NCBI GenBank assembly: GCA_020161365.1
Contig: JAIUNU010000005.1
Location: forward strand, 62,001 to 126,000
Direction of reading: 5' to 3'
Length of the DNA stretch: 64,000 bases
Source: Pseudomonadota bacterium
GTDB taxonomy: Bacteria; Pseudomonadota; Alphaproteobacteria; Caulobacterales; Caulobacteraceae
Part shown: in pieces, positions 55,743-63,277 of the stretch
Position numbering within the stretch: the first letter of the stretch is position 1
Layout of the letters: each line of letters starts with the position of its first letter
Position numbers and translations under genes: made by a program
Notes under the pieces: generated by a model
What the model was told of the DNA's origin: nothing
The model's input: only the letters and a program-made list of their open reading frames with translations
Databases searched by the model: none

Positions 55743-56318
55743 ATGCATATCGCCAACGGAACCGCGCGACACCGCGCCTTGGCTGGTCGCGAGGCGTTCG
55801 AGCTCGACCAGGGCGAACGTCATCATCCGGTGGGCCAAGTGGCTGTCGGCGCGGCCTTGGCCGGTGGCGCGATCATCGCCGCCATGATCATGGGCCGGCG
55901 CCATGAGCGGGCCCTGGACGATGAGATGTACGCCGTCGAGTTCGCCGAGATGCATGAGCCGGTGGCGCATCAGCCCAAGCCGCTGACCAGCCTTCTTTTG
56001 CCGCCCCTGTTCATCGCCATGACCCTGTCGGGTCTGCGCACCTGGAACGCGCCGTCCAGCCCCGCCCGCACGCGGGCCTTGACGATCTGGAGCCTCGTGC
56101 AGGGCTTCAACGCCCTGTGGCTGGGCCTTGGCGCCAAGCGGGTCGGCGGTCAGTTGGGCGCAGCGACGGCGTCGCTCGCGGCTTCGGCGGCCTATGCGCT
56201 GGAAGCGCGCAAGGTCGGCGGCGGCACGGCGCCCGACCTGGGCTGGGTCGGCGTGGCCAACGCCCTGACGAGCCAGCTGTGGCGTCGTCCCATCCCGCGC
56301 GGCCCGACGTTGCACTGA
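55743..56318 (+). CDS. Membrane protein, possibly TspO/MBR-like
   Basis: A 191-residue protein with four or five hydrophobic segments. The C-terminal half (LTSLLLPPLFIAMTLSGLRTW, SLVQGFNALWLGLGAKRVGG, APDLGWVGVANALTSQLWR) resembles the TspO/MBR fold, a tetrapyrrole-binding membrane protein, but the N-terminal half is unlike it. I regard the assignment as tentative. Confidence 0.55.
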   Translation: MHIANGTARHRALAGREAFELDQGERHHPVGQVAVGAALAGGAIIAAMIMGRRHERALDDEMYAVEFAEMHEPVAHQPKPLTSLLLPPLFIAMTLSGLRTWNAPSSPARTRALTIWSLVQGFNALWLGLGAKRVGGQLGAATASLAASAAYALEARKVGGGTAPDLGWVGVANALTSQLWRRPIPRGPTLH

Positions 56319-56340
56319 GGCCGCGCGTTTTCGAGCGACG

Positions 56341-56766
56341 TCAGGACTGGCCCTTGGCCGTCTTGGCGCTCAGCCGACGCAGGCCGTCCAGAATTTCTTC
56401 GAGATGCTCGCTGTCGCCGTGCTGGCGAATGATTTTCAGCGCCTGGACGTTGATCCGCACCGCCGTCGCGTCCCAGGCGCCGCGCTCCACCAAGGCCCGG
56501 ATCATGTCGCAGAGACCGCCCGCCGACTGCTCCAGAACCGACAGATCGAACATGCCCGCCAGCGAGCGAACGCTTTCGGCCAAACGAGCCGCCGTGCGCG
56601 CATCGACGTCCGGTCCGGCGGCGACAAGGGCGTCGATGGCCTGATCGATCAGCGCCATCGCCGACTCGCGATAGGCCTCCGTGTTCGCCTGAGCGCGGAG
56701 TAGGGCGGTCTGCGGGTCGATCCCGCCCGGCAGGTCCACGAAGCGGGTCAGACGGCTGGCGCTCAC
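56341..56766 (-). CDS. Helical protein coupled to a response regulator
   Basis: A 141-residue protein, almost wholly helical by residue pattern (TAARLAESVRSLAGMFDLSVLEQSAGGLCDMIRALVERG). Its start overlaps the stop of the receiver-protein gene by four bases. I recognise no family; a histidine-phosphotransfer-like role would be a guess, and no conserved His is seen in the right helix. It is best described as the companion of the regulator. Confidence 0.65.
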   Translation of the reverse strand: MSASRLTRFVDLPGGIDPQTALLRAQANTEAYRESAMALIDQAIDALVAAGPDVDARTAARLAESVRSLAGMFDLSVLEQSAGGLCDMIRALVERGAWDATAVRINVQALKIIRQHGDSEHLEEILDGLRRLSAKTAKGQS

Positions 56767-57272
56767 TGGAGCAGCGCCGCGGTCGCGCCCTGGATCGACG
56801 CCCGATAGGCGTCGTCTTCGGCGTCTTCAGCGTCTTCGGCGTCGATCTCGGTCGATGCGAGATTGGCGAACACCGAGGACGTGCTCCAGAGGATGCGGTC
56901 CAGCAGGGTGTTGGCCGAGAAGGGCTTGGCCACGATGTAGTCGGCCCCAACGCGCCGCGCCTGTTCGATCAGGGGGCGGGGCGTGTGACCCGTCACCACG
57001 ATCACCACCGCCGGGGGCGCGTTGGCGGACTGCCGGCGGCGATGATCCTCGATCAGCCGCAGGCCCGCCTCGAGGTCTGGAAACGGGTCCAGGATGATGA
57101 GGTCCGGGTCGGAGGCGGCGGCCGGCTCGGCGTGCTTGAGCCCCCGCCGCTCCAGCTTCCGAAAGCCAAAGCCCATCAGGATCTGCGCGGTGAGATCCAT
57201 GAAGCCGGTGTTCTCGTCCACGATCAGGACCGAGGCGTCCTGGAACCTGAACGTATTCTCGTGCTTGCCCAC
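56763..57272 (-). CDS. Receiver-domain protein with an acidic tail
   Basis: A 169-residue stand-alone receiver: ASVLIVDENTGFMDL, phospho-Asp in LIILDPFPDLEAG, Thr in VIVVTGHTP and Lys in YIVAKPFSANTLL. The C-terminus has an acidic microrepeat, DAEDAEDAEDD, encoded by a nine-base DNA repeat. The GTG at 57272 has GAGGG just upstream; the frame runs open to 57332. The next gene overlaps by four bases. Confidence 0.83.
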   Translation of the reverse strand: MGKHENTFRFQDASVLIVDENTGFMDLTAQILMGFGFRKLERRGLKHAEPAAASDPDLIILDPFPDLEAGLRLIEDHRRRQSANAPPAVVIVVTGHTPRPLIEQARRVGADYIVAKPFSANTLLDRILWSTSSVFANLASTEIDAEDAEDAEDDAYRASIQGATAALLQ

Positions 57273-57395
57273 GTCGCACCCTCGGTATGTGAACAACGTT
57301 CTAGGAACGATGATCCGAAGGAGCGAAAACACTCTTAACGGGCATAAACTGTAACGCCTCTCGCGTGGGGCGAATTGTCGCAGGGCGTGTGTTGC

Positions 57396-57848
57396 TCAGG
57401 GCAGTCGCGCGATGCGGTCGAGGCTGAATGCGCCTCCGCCGCGGGCGATGAGAAAGAGCAGCAGACCCGCCCAGGACAGGTGCGTGGGCCAGGCGTCGGG
57501 ATAGACGAAGATCTCGATCACCGCCGTCATGCCCAGGAAGGCCAGCGCCGAGACGCGGGTGAAGAGGCCCAGAACCAGAAGGATCGAGAACAGGTGCTCC
57601 GAATAGGTCGCTGCGTGCGCGGCCCATACGGGCGGGATCAGCGGCAGGTGATACTCGCTCTCGAACAGCGCGTAGGTTCCGTCGGTGATGTGCAGGAAGC
57701 CGTCCACCTTGGTGCGCCCCGACTGGAAGAAGATAGCCGCGACGCCGAGGCGCGCGACCAGCGCCAGGACATCCTCGGGCAACAACTTTCCGGCGATCTG
57801 AGCCAGGTGAACGAACGGTGCGCGCCAAGGCGCGGGGGTGGCGGTCAT
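57396..57848 (-). CDS. DoxX-family membrane protein of the bufferin operon
   Basis: A 150-residue protein with four hydrophobic segments and DoxX-type features ([63 protein letters not shown]). DoxX proteins often accompany MNIO/DUF692 clusters. It overlaps the DUF2063 gene by four bases (ATGA), so it is the last gene of the operon. In C. crescentus the same place in the sigF-regulated operon is held by a DoxX gene. Its role is unknown, possibly electron transfer for modification. Confidence 0.85.
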   Translation of the reverse strand: MTATPAPWRAPFVHLAQIAGKLLPEDVLALVARLGVAAIFFQSGRTKVDGFLHITDGTYALFESEYHLPLIPPVWAAHAATYSEHLFSILLVLGLFTRVSALAFLGMTAVIEIFVYPDAWPTHLSWAGLLLFLIARGGGAFSLDRIARLP

Positions 57849-58612
57849 GCGGGAGGGTCCAGGTCTAGGCCACTGAAAGCGCCGTCGGCGATCAGGCCGG
57901 CGAAAAGGGAGGCGATGGAACAGGTGGGCTGGGCCTCGGCCGCGCGCTCGGCGGCGCGGCCCAGCGCGTCGCCCTCGCGGCAGGCGCGGAGGAACGCGGC
58001 TTCAGCGTCGTCGGCGATACGGCTGCTGACGGCGCCGGCGCGGCGGATCAGGAGCAGGGTCTGGGGCGACTCCCCCAGCTCAAGCGCGTCGTCGCCCGCG
58101 CGCGCGGACAGCCAAAGACCGGGCACGCCGGCGTCGAAGGTTGCAAGCCGCAGGCTGGGGTGGAGCCTGACGCGGGCCGCCGCCAGGGTGTCCGGCGGGA
58201 GCGACGCCAGCGCAGCCGCCTCGAGGACGGGCGCCTCGGCGGCGAACAGGGCCTCGGTCCAAAGGCGGTCGAGGTGGGCTACGCCCGCAAGGTAGGGCAG
58301 GTCGGCGGCCGGCTCGAACCGCTCCAGCCAAGCCGGGAACGCCGCGCCGTAGTCGAGGAGCGCGGCGTGCTCGGGCGGACGCTCCCGCGAGAACAGAACA
58401 GCCGCTCCGGTGAACCACTCCTCGCCGACGAGGGCGCGCACGGTCGGGAAATTGTCGGCCAGGGCGTCGACGCAGCCCTTGGCGATGGTGTTGCGATAGA
58501 CCGCAAGGCCCGGCGCGTCGGCGTCCGACGACACCAGCCAGGGCGACAGCCGGGCGCCGTCGCCCGCCAGCGCCGCCACGAAGGCGTCCTGGAACGCGAG
58601 CAGCTCAGACAT
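57845..58612 (-). CDS. bufC: BufC, DUF2063 partner of the MNIO enzyme
   Basis: A 255-residue DUF2063 (HvfC/BufC) protein: [19 protein letters not shown] ... [33 protein letters not shown] ... [21 protein letters not shown]. The family acts with DUF692 enzymes, presenting the precursor peptide for cysteine modification. It overlaps bufB by eight bases, so it is translationally coupled. Confidence 0.9.
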   Translation of the reverse strand: MSELLAFQDAFVAALAGDGARLSPWLVSSDADAPGLAVYRNTIAKGCVDALADNFPTVRALVGEEWFTGAAVLFSRERPPEHAALLDYGAAFPAWLERFEPAADLPYLAGVAHLDRLWTEALFAAEAPVLEAAALASLPPDTLAAARVRLHPSLRLATFDAGVPGLWLSARAGDDALELGESPQTLLLIRRAGAVSSRIADDAEAAFLRACREGDALGRAAERAAEAQPTCSIASLFAGLIADGAFSGLDLDPPA

Positions 58613-59444
58613 GATGCAGCTCGGCGGTGTTGATCGAGGCCAGGACAGCGGCGGCCCGATCGCGCTCGGCCAGCAGGGTGGCGAAGGCGGGGATGTCGTC
58701 GTCGCGCTCGATCAGGGTCGGCCGCGGTCCGATGCGGCGGATCAAGCGCTCAAAGAGCGCCCAGACCGCCTCGGCGACGGGCGCGCCATGGGTGTCGATC
58801 AGCAGGCCCGAGCCGCCCGGGTCAGGCGCATGTCCCGCCAGGTGGATTTCGCCGATCGCCTCGGCGGGCAGGGCGTCGAGATAGGTCTCGGCCGCGTAGC
58901 CCAGATTGCTGGCGCTGACGAAGACGTTGTTGACGTCGACCAGCAGGCCGCAGCCGGTGCGGGCCACCAGGGCCGTCAGAAAATCGACCTCGTCCAGCGC
59001 ATGGCCTTGGAGGGGCAGATAGAGCGACGGGTTCTCGACCAGCACGCGGCGCCCAAGGGCGTCCTGCATCCGGCCGACATTGTCGCAGATGCGATCCAGG
59101 GCCGCCCGCGTCCGGGGGAAGGGCAACAGGTCGGGCTGGTGCGCGCCGCGATGGGTCGACCAGGCCAGGTGCTCGGACACCACGAACGGCTCGAAGCGAT
59201 CGGCCAGACGCTTCAAGGCGCGCAGGTGATCGGCATCCGGATCGGCGTCGGCCGCCAGGGACAGGCCTACGCCGTGCAGCGAGACGGGATGACGCTCGCG
59301 CACAGCTTCCAGCGCCGCCAGGCGCGGGCCGCCGGCCGACATATAGTTTTCGGGATGGACCTCGAACCACAGACCATCGGCGTCGCAGATGATCGCGTCG
59401 TCATAGTGCTGCGATTTCAGGCCAAGGCCGGCGGTGGGGATCAT
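58605..59444 (-). CDS. bufB: BufB, DUF692 multinuclear iron (MNIO) enzyme
   Basis: A protein of about 279 residues of the DUF692 family: GLGLKSQHYDDAI, VSLHGVGLSLAAD, VVSEHLAWSTHRGAHQPD, VLVENPSLYL, LLVDVNNVFVSASNLG and IGEIHLAGHAPD. These histidine, Glu and Asp motifs bind the mixed-valent iron cluster. MNIO enzymes oxidise cysteines in a ribosomal peptide, here BufA, making thiooxazoles that bind copper. The open frame begins at GTG 59468, but that GTG lies inside a 12-bp hairpin; the ATG at 59444 (weak GAAGA upstream) may be the true start. Confidence 0.93.
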   Translation of the reverse strand: MIPTAGLGLKSQHYDDAIICDADGLWFEVHPENYMSAGGPRLAALEAVRERHPVSLHGVGLSLAADADPDADHLRALKRLADRFEPFVVSEHLAWSTHRGAHQPDLLPFPRTRAALDRICDNVGRMQDALGRRVLVENPSLYLPLQGHALDEVDFLTALVARTGCGLLVDVNNVFVSASNLGYAAETYLDALPAEAIGEIHLAGHAPDPGGSGLLIDTHGAPVAEAVWALFERLIRRIGPRPTLIERDDDIPAFATLLAERDRAAAVLASINTAELHHV

Positions 59445-59463
59445 CGGGCGATCTTCAAGGCGC

Positions 59464-59500
59464 GTCACTCCCGGCGTGCTTCGGGGCGGCCGGGAGTGAC
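59464..59500 (-). promoter_or_regulatory. Perfect 12-bp hairpin between bufA and bufB
   Basis: GTCACTCCCGGC and GCCGGGAGTGAC pair perfectly around a 13-base loop, 23 bases after the bufA stop and just before bufB. It lacks a T-run. It could protect the bufA message or partly stop transcription so that far more precursor than enzyme is made; the arm also overlaps one possible bufB start codon (GTG 59468). Confidence 0.78.
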
Positions 59501-59523
59501 GGGGTTTGAACCAGTTCTGGCGC

Positions 59524-59805
59524 TTAGGCCTTCGGGGTCAGCGAACCCATGCCCTTGGGCGTCTTGATCGTGGTGCAGGTGCCCTTCTTGACCATCTTCC
59601 AGGCGTCGCCCTGATAGTCGACCTTCGAGGTGCCCGCGCACGAGGTGCCGGCGCCGGCCTTGCAGTCGTTCTCGCCGGCCTTGGACACGCCGTAGCACTT
59701 CTCGGTGTTGGCGCCGGCCTTGTGCTCGTCGGCGGCGGCGATCGAGACGCCGGCCGAAAGGGCCAGGGCGGCGGCGAGGGCGACGGTGGTGGCGGTGCGG
59801 GTCAT
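59524..59805 (-). CDS. bufA1: BufA1, bufferin precursor (DUF2282)
   Basis: A 93-residue protein with a signal peptide (ending SIAAADEHK) and a short mature part with four cysteines ([22 protein letters not shown] ... [14 protein letters not shown]). This is the DUF2282 (bufferin) pattern: after modification of cysteines by BufB with BufC the peptide is exported to bind excess copper. The ATG at 59805 has AAGGAGAG upstream; longer frames reach into the divergent promoter. The SigF-type promoter lies 60-85 bases upstream. Confidence 0.93.
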   Translation of the reverse strand: MTRTATTVALAAALALSAGVSIAAADEHKAGANTEKCYGVSKAGENDCKAGAGTSCAGTSKVDYQGDAWKMVKKGTCTTIKTPKGMGSLTPKA

Positions 59806-59863
59806 GGAGGCTCTCCTTGGTGGGTTCGCGCCGAAGCGGCCTCTCGCCGCCCGGTCGATGGGG

Positions 59864-59891
59864 ATTACGGAGCCCAGGCGGCCAAGGTTAC
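59864..59891 (-). promoter_or_regulatory. SigF-type promoter of the buf operon
   Basis: On the minus strand GTAACC (59891-59886) is followed after exactly 16 bases by CGTAAT (59869-59864), upstream of bufA. The same -35 and spacing occur in the divergent sigF promoter, and both agree with the GTAACC-N16 core known for Caulobacter SigF. Confidence 0.82.
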
Positions 59892-59955
59892 ACCGCTCGC
59901 CGAACAAAATTTCGCGACGCCGCCGACCGCTCTTTTCGCCCCGGGGCGACAGCAT

Positions 59956-59982
59956 GTAACCATTGGGCGCTCTCGCGCGGAT
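59956..59982 (+). promoter_or_regulatory. SigF-type promoter of sigF-nrsF
   Basis: GTAACC at 59956-59961, then exactly 16 bases, then CGGAT at 59978-59982, close upstream of the sigF GTG. It matches the buf-operon promoter read on the other strand and indicates autoregulation. Confidence 0.78.
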
Positions 59983-59993
59983 CAGGGGCTGGC

Positions 59994-60533
59994 GTGACGG
60001 ACACCGAAACCCGATTGAAGGCGCTGATGCTGCGCGGGCTGGACGGCGACGCCGCCGCCTACCGCGCATGCCTGGCCCTGCTCGGCGTTCGGTTGCGCGC
60101 CTATTTCGCGCGGCGCATGAGCGGCGCGCCCGGAGACGTGGAGGACCTTGTGCAGGAAACGCTGCTGGCGGTGCATCTCAAGCGGTCGACCTGGGACAGC
60201 GCCCAGTCGTTCACCGCCTGGGCGCATGCGGTGGCGCGCTACAAGCTGATCGACCATTGGCGACGTCGGCGCGTTCGCCAGACCCTGCCGATCGAGGATC
60301 ACATCGACTTCCTGGCGGCCGAAGAGCCCGATCCCGGCGTGGGTCTGGAACTGGACCGGGCGCTCGCCAGCTTGCCCGAGCGGCAGCGGCGGCTGGTCGG
60401 CGACGTGAAGCTGACGGGACTCTCGCTGGCCGAAGCCGGCGCGCGGGCGGGCATGTCGGAAGGCGCGGCGAAGGTCGCCCTGCACCGGGCCTTGAAGGCC
60501 CTGGCTGAAAGGATGCGCCGTGCGGACGGATGA
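59994..60533 (+). CDS. sigF: ECF sigma factor SigF
   Basis: A 179-residue ECF sigma: sigma2 ([46 protein letters not shown]) and sigma4 ([31 protein letters not shown]). With NrsF it forms the Caulobacter stress module that responds to chromate, cadmium and copper-type stress and drives buf genes. It starts at GTG 59994, the longer frame overlapping the promoter. The next gene, nrsF, starts within its end. Confidence 0.92.
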   Translation: MTDTETRLKALMLRGLDGDAAAYRACLALLGVRLRAYFARRMSGAPGDVEDLVQETLLAVHLKRSTWDSAQSFTAWAHAVARYKLIDHWRRRRVRQTLPIEDHIDFLAAEEPDPGVGLELDRALASLPERQRRLVGDVKLTGLSLAEAGARAGMSEGAAKVALHRALKALAERMRRADG

Positions 60534-61164
60534 CCTGATCGACGCCCTCGCCCGCGATGCGGAGGGGACGCGCGACCCCGCCCCGCCCCGCCGGCTCGCC
60601 CTGGTGGCGGCCTTGGGAGCCTTGGCGGCGCTGGTTCTGGTGCTGTCCTGGCTGGGGACGCGCCAGGATCTGGCGCAAGCCCTTCTGGGGCCGATGTTCT
60701 GGATGAAGGCGGTCTATACCGCCGTCTTGGGCGCGGCGGGCTACCTGGCCGTCGAGCGCCTGTCGCGACCCGACGGCTCGGGTCGACGCGGCTGGATGCT
60801 GGGCGCGGCGATCTTCGCGCTCTGCGTGGCGGCGGGGGCGTACCAGGCGCTGGTCAGTCCCGATGTGCAGGCCGCGCTCAAGATGCTCCACGGCCATTCG
60901 TGGCGCTCCTGCAGCCCCCGCATCCTGCTGCTGGGCCTGCCGATGCTGGGATTGGGTCTATGGACGCTGCGCGGGACGGCGCCGACCCGGCCGGGTCTGG
61001 CGGGGTTCGCCATGGGGCTGTTCTCCGGCGGCGTGGTGGCCACCGTCTATGGCCTGCACTGTCCAGAGCACACCTTCACCTTCATCGCGCTCTGGTACAG
61101 CCTGGGCGTTCTGGCCCTGGCCGCCATCGGCGCGCTGGTCGGCCGATGGGCGCTTCGCTGGTAG
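60520..61164 (+). CDS. nrsF: NrsF, DUF1109 membrane anti-sigma factor of SigF
   Basis: A 214-residue protein of the DUF1109 family: a cytoplasmic N-terminus ([16 protein letters not shown]) and six membrane helices. The cysteines are at 131 (HSWRSC) and 181 (YGLHC), exactly the two positions shown to be needed for stress sensing by NrsF in C. crescentus. It holds SigF inactive until stress. It begins at GTG 60520 inside sigF, so the two are coupled. Confidence 0.93.
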   Translation: MRTDDLIDALARDAEGTRDPAPPRRLALVAALGALAALVLVLSWLGTRQDLAQALLGPMFWMKAVYTAVLGAAGYLAVERLSRPDGSGRRGWMLGAAIFALCVAAGAYQALVSPDVQAALKMLHGHSWRSCSPRILLLGLPMLGLGLWTLRGTAPTRPGLAGFAMGLFSGGVVATVYGLHCPEHTFTFIALWYSLGVLALAAIGALVGRWALRW

Positions 61165-61289
61165 ACCCAAAACTCGCGCCAGGGTCGATTGACAAATCGA
61201 CGTTACGCCAATCAAGTGCCGCAGCCTTCGCGACTGGAACGCGCATGGCGGAACGATAAACGCCATACGGTTCTTTGGGGGAGAGGCGC

Positions 61290-61967
61290 GTGACGATCGA
61301 CGACACCCCCGCCCCGGCAGGCGGCGGTTTTCCCATTTGGTCCGTCGAAAACCTGTCGTGGCGGCTGGTTGAGGTCGCCGCTGCGGGTCTCCTGGGCGGG
61401 ATCCTCATGATCCTGGCCTGGCTCGGGCCGCGGCCCGATCTCGAGGCGGCGCTGCGGACGCCGGTGTTCTGGACCAAACTCGGCTACGCCGCCGTCATCG
61501 CGGCGGGGGCGGGTCTGTCGGCCTGTCGTCTGGCGCGGGGACGGCCCTGGGCCCCGGCGCCGCTGATCGTCGCGGCGGTGGTGGCGGGCGGGTTTCTGGT
61601 GTTCGGCGCGGTGCAGGCGCAGGCGATGACTCCGGCGGCGCTGGCCAGTCTTTCCTGGTCCAAGGCGCTGGTCTGCATCGCGTGCATCCTGGCCATTGCG
61701 ACCCCGATGCTGCTGTTCTCCAGCTATGGCCTCGCCAGCGTCGATCCCGAGCGGCCGAGGCTGGTCGGCTTCGCCGGAGGCGTCGCGTGCGGAGCGGTGG
61801 CCGACATCGTCTTCGGCCTGCATTGCGCCTCCTCGACCTTCGCCTTCATCGCCCCCTGGCATACGGCGGGGATGCTGGTTTGCGGTCTGGCGGGACTGTT
61901 GCTGGTCAGTGTGTTTGCGCGCTTGCAGCGTGCGCGCGTCATGGCGGTCGAGAGCCTGGGCGTCTGA
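61290..61967 (+). CDS. DUF1109 paralogue of NrsF
   Basis: A 225-residue protein with six membrane helices and the overall DUF1109 layout. It keeps the second cysteine (FGLHCASS) but the position equivalent to NrsF Cys131 (SW-x-C) appears to be Ala (LSWSKA), with Cys at new places nearby. The N-terminus differs from the DDLI-type sigma-contact segment of NrsF. It starts at GTG 61290 (GGGGGAG upstream). Whether it binds a sigma is unknown; I infer a diverged or modulating copy. Confidence 0.8.
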   Translation: MTIDDTPAPAGGGFPIWSVENLSWRLVEVAAAGLLGGILMILAWLGPRPDLEAALRTPVFWTKLGYAAVIAAGAGLSACRLARGRPWAPAPLIVAAVVAGGFLVFGAVQAQAMTPAALASLSWSKALVCIACILAIATPMLLFSSYGLASVDPERPRLVGFAGGVACGAVADIVFGLHCASSTFAFIAPWHTAGMLVCGLAGLLLVSVFARLQRARVMAVESLGV

Positions 61968-61975
61968 TCGACAAA

Positions 61976-62001
61976 GAAAAGGGGAGGCTAGGGCCTCCCC
62001 C
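61976..62001 (-). terminator. fba terminator
   Basis: An 8-bp perfect stem (GGGGAGGC / GCCTCCCC) around TAGG, followed by TTTTC on the minus strand, 32 bases downstream of the fba stop. Confidence 0.85.
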
Positions 62002-62032
62002 AATCCAAACGAATTCGCCGACGTGAAGTCGG

Positions 62033-63124
62033 TTATTCGGCGGCCGCCTTGGCCGGGCTGGCGCCGAACCGGGCGTGCAGTTCGCCCGAGGCGTAGCGCT
62101 TGGCCATGGTCGCGGTCGACAGCGCCTTGATCTTGTCGGCGTGACCGGCCGAGCCGAACTCGACGAAACGGGCCTGGCAGACCTTGCGCATGGCTTCCTT
62201 GGCGGGCTTCAGATAGGCGCGGGGGTCGAACTCGCCGGGCTTCTCGACCAGCAGCTTGCGGATCGCGCCGGTGATGGCCATGCGGTTGTCGGTGTCGACA
62301 TTGATCTTGCGCACGCCGTGCTTGATGCCGCGCTGGATCTCTTCGACCGGGACGCCCCAGGTCTGGGGCATCTGGCCGCCGTACTGGTTGATGATGTCCT
62401 GCAGGTCCTGCGGCACCGACGAGGAGCCGTGCATCACCAGGTGGGTGTTGGGCAGGCGGCGGTGGATTTCCTCGATCACGTTCATGGCCAGGACGTCGCC
62501 GTCCGGCTTGCGCGTGAACTTGTAGGCGCCGTGGCTGGTGCCCATGGCGATGGCCAGGGCGTCGACGCCGGTCTGGGCCACGAAGTCCACGGCCTGGTCC
62601 GGATCGGTCAGCAGCTCGTCATGGCTGAGCTTGCCCTCGAAGCCGTGGCCGTCCTCGGCCTCGCCCATGCCGGTTTCCAGGCTCCCCAGCACGCCCAACT
62701 CGCCCTCGACCGAGACGCCGCAGGCGTGGGCCATCTGCACGACCTTGCGGGTGACTTCGACGTTGTACTCGTAGCTGGCGGGGGTCTTGGCGTCCTCCAT
62801 CAGCGAGCCGTCCATCATCACCGAGGTGAAGCCGTACTGGATCGCCGTGGCGCAGGTCGCCGGGCCGTTGCCGTGGTCTTGGTGCATGCAGACCGGGATG
62901 TGCGGGTAGATGTCGACGAGCGCGTCGATCATCTTGGCCAGCATGATGTCGTTGGCGTAGTTCCGCGCGCCGCGCGAGGCCTGGATGATGACCGGCGAGT
63001 TGACGGCGTCGGCCGCCTCCATGATCGCCAGGCCCTGTTCCATGTTGTTGATGTTGAAGGCGGGCAGCCCGTACTCATGCTCGGCGGCATGGTCCAACAG
63101 CTGGCGCAGCGTAATGCGAGCCAC
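62033..63124 (-). CDS. fba: Class II fructose-bisphosphate aldolase
   Basis: A 363-residue class II aldolase (Calvin subtype): [27 protein letters not shown], metal and substrate motifs [43 protein letters not shown] and [10 protein letters not shown]. It splits fructose-1,6-bisphosphate. It lies downstream of pgk on the same strand with a 150-base gap, a common arrangement. Confidence 0.94.
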   Translation of the reverse strand: MARITLRQLLDHAAEHEYGLPAFNINNMEQGLAIMEAADAVNSPVIIQASRGARNYANDIMLAKMIDALVDIYPHIPVCMHQDHGNGPATCATAIQYGFTSVMMDGSLMEDAKTPASYEYNVEVTRKVVQMAHACGVSVEGELGVLGSLETGMGEAEDGHGFEGKLSHDELLTDPDQAVDFVAQTGVDALAIAMGTSHGAYKFTRKPDGDVLAMNVIEEIHRRLPNTHLVMHGSSSVPQDLQDIINQYGGQMPQTWGVPVEEIQRGIKHGVRKINVDTDNRMAITGAIRKLLVEKPGEFDPRAYLKPAKEAMRKVCQARFVEFGSAGHADKIKALSTATMAKRYASGELHARFGASPAKAAAE

Positions 63125-63230
63125 GTAATTTTCTCCTGCAAGCGTTTAAGTGGTTGGGTCGTTTCTTGTTTTTGGGGCCCGGCGCTGAAGCGCTCTCTGC
63201 CCAGGTCGTCAGTCTACGTACTTAAACTTT

Positions 63231-63263
63231 CCCGCCCATCCCGGCGAAGGCCGGGACGGGCGG
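63231..63263. repeat. Hairpin downstream of pgk
   Basis: CCCGCC-CAT-CCCGGC pairs with GCCGGG-A-CGGGCGG around GAAG. It sits 15 bases past the pgk stop, in the pgk-fba gap. It may be a weak terminator or processing site, or part of a repeat family. Confidence 0.6.
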
Positions 63264-63277
63264 AGGATCAATTCGAA

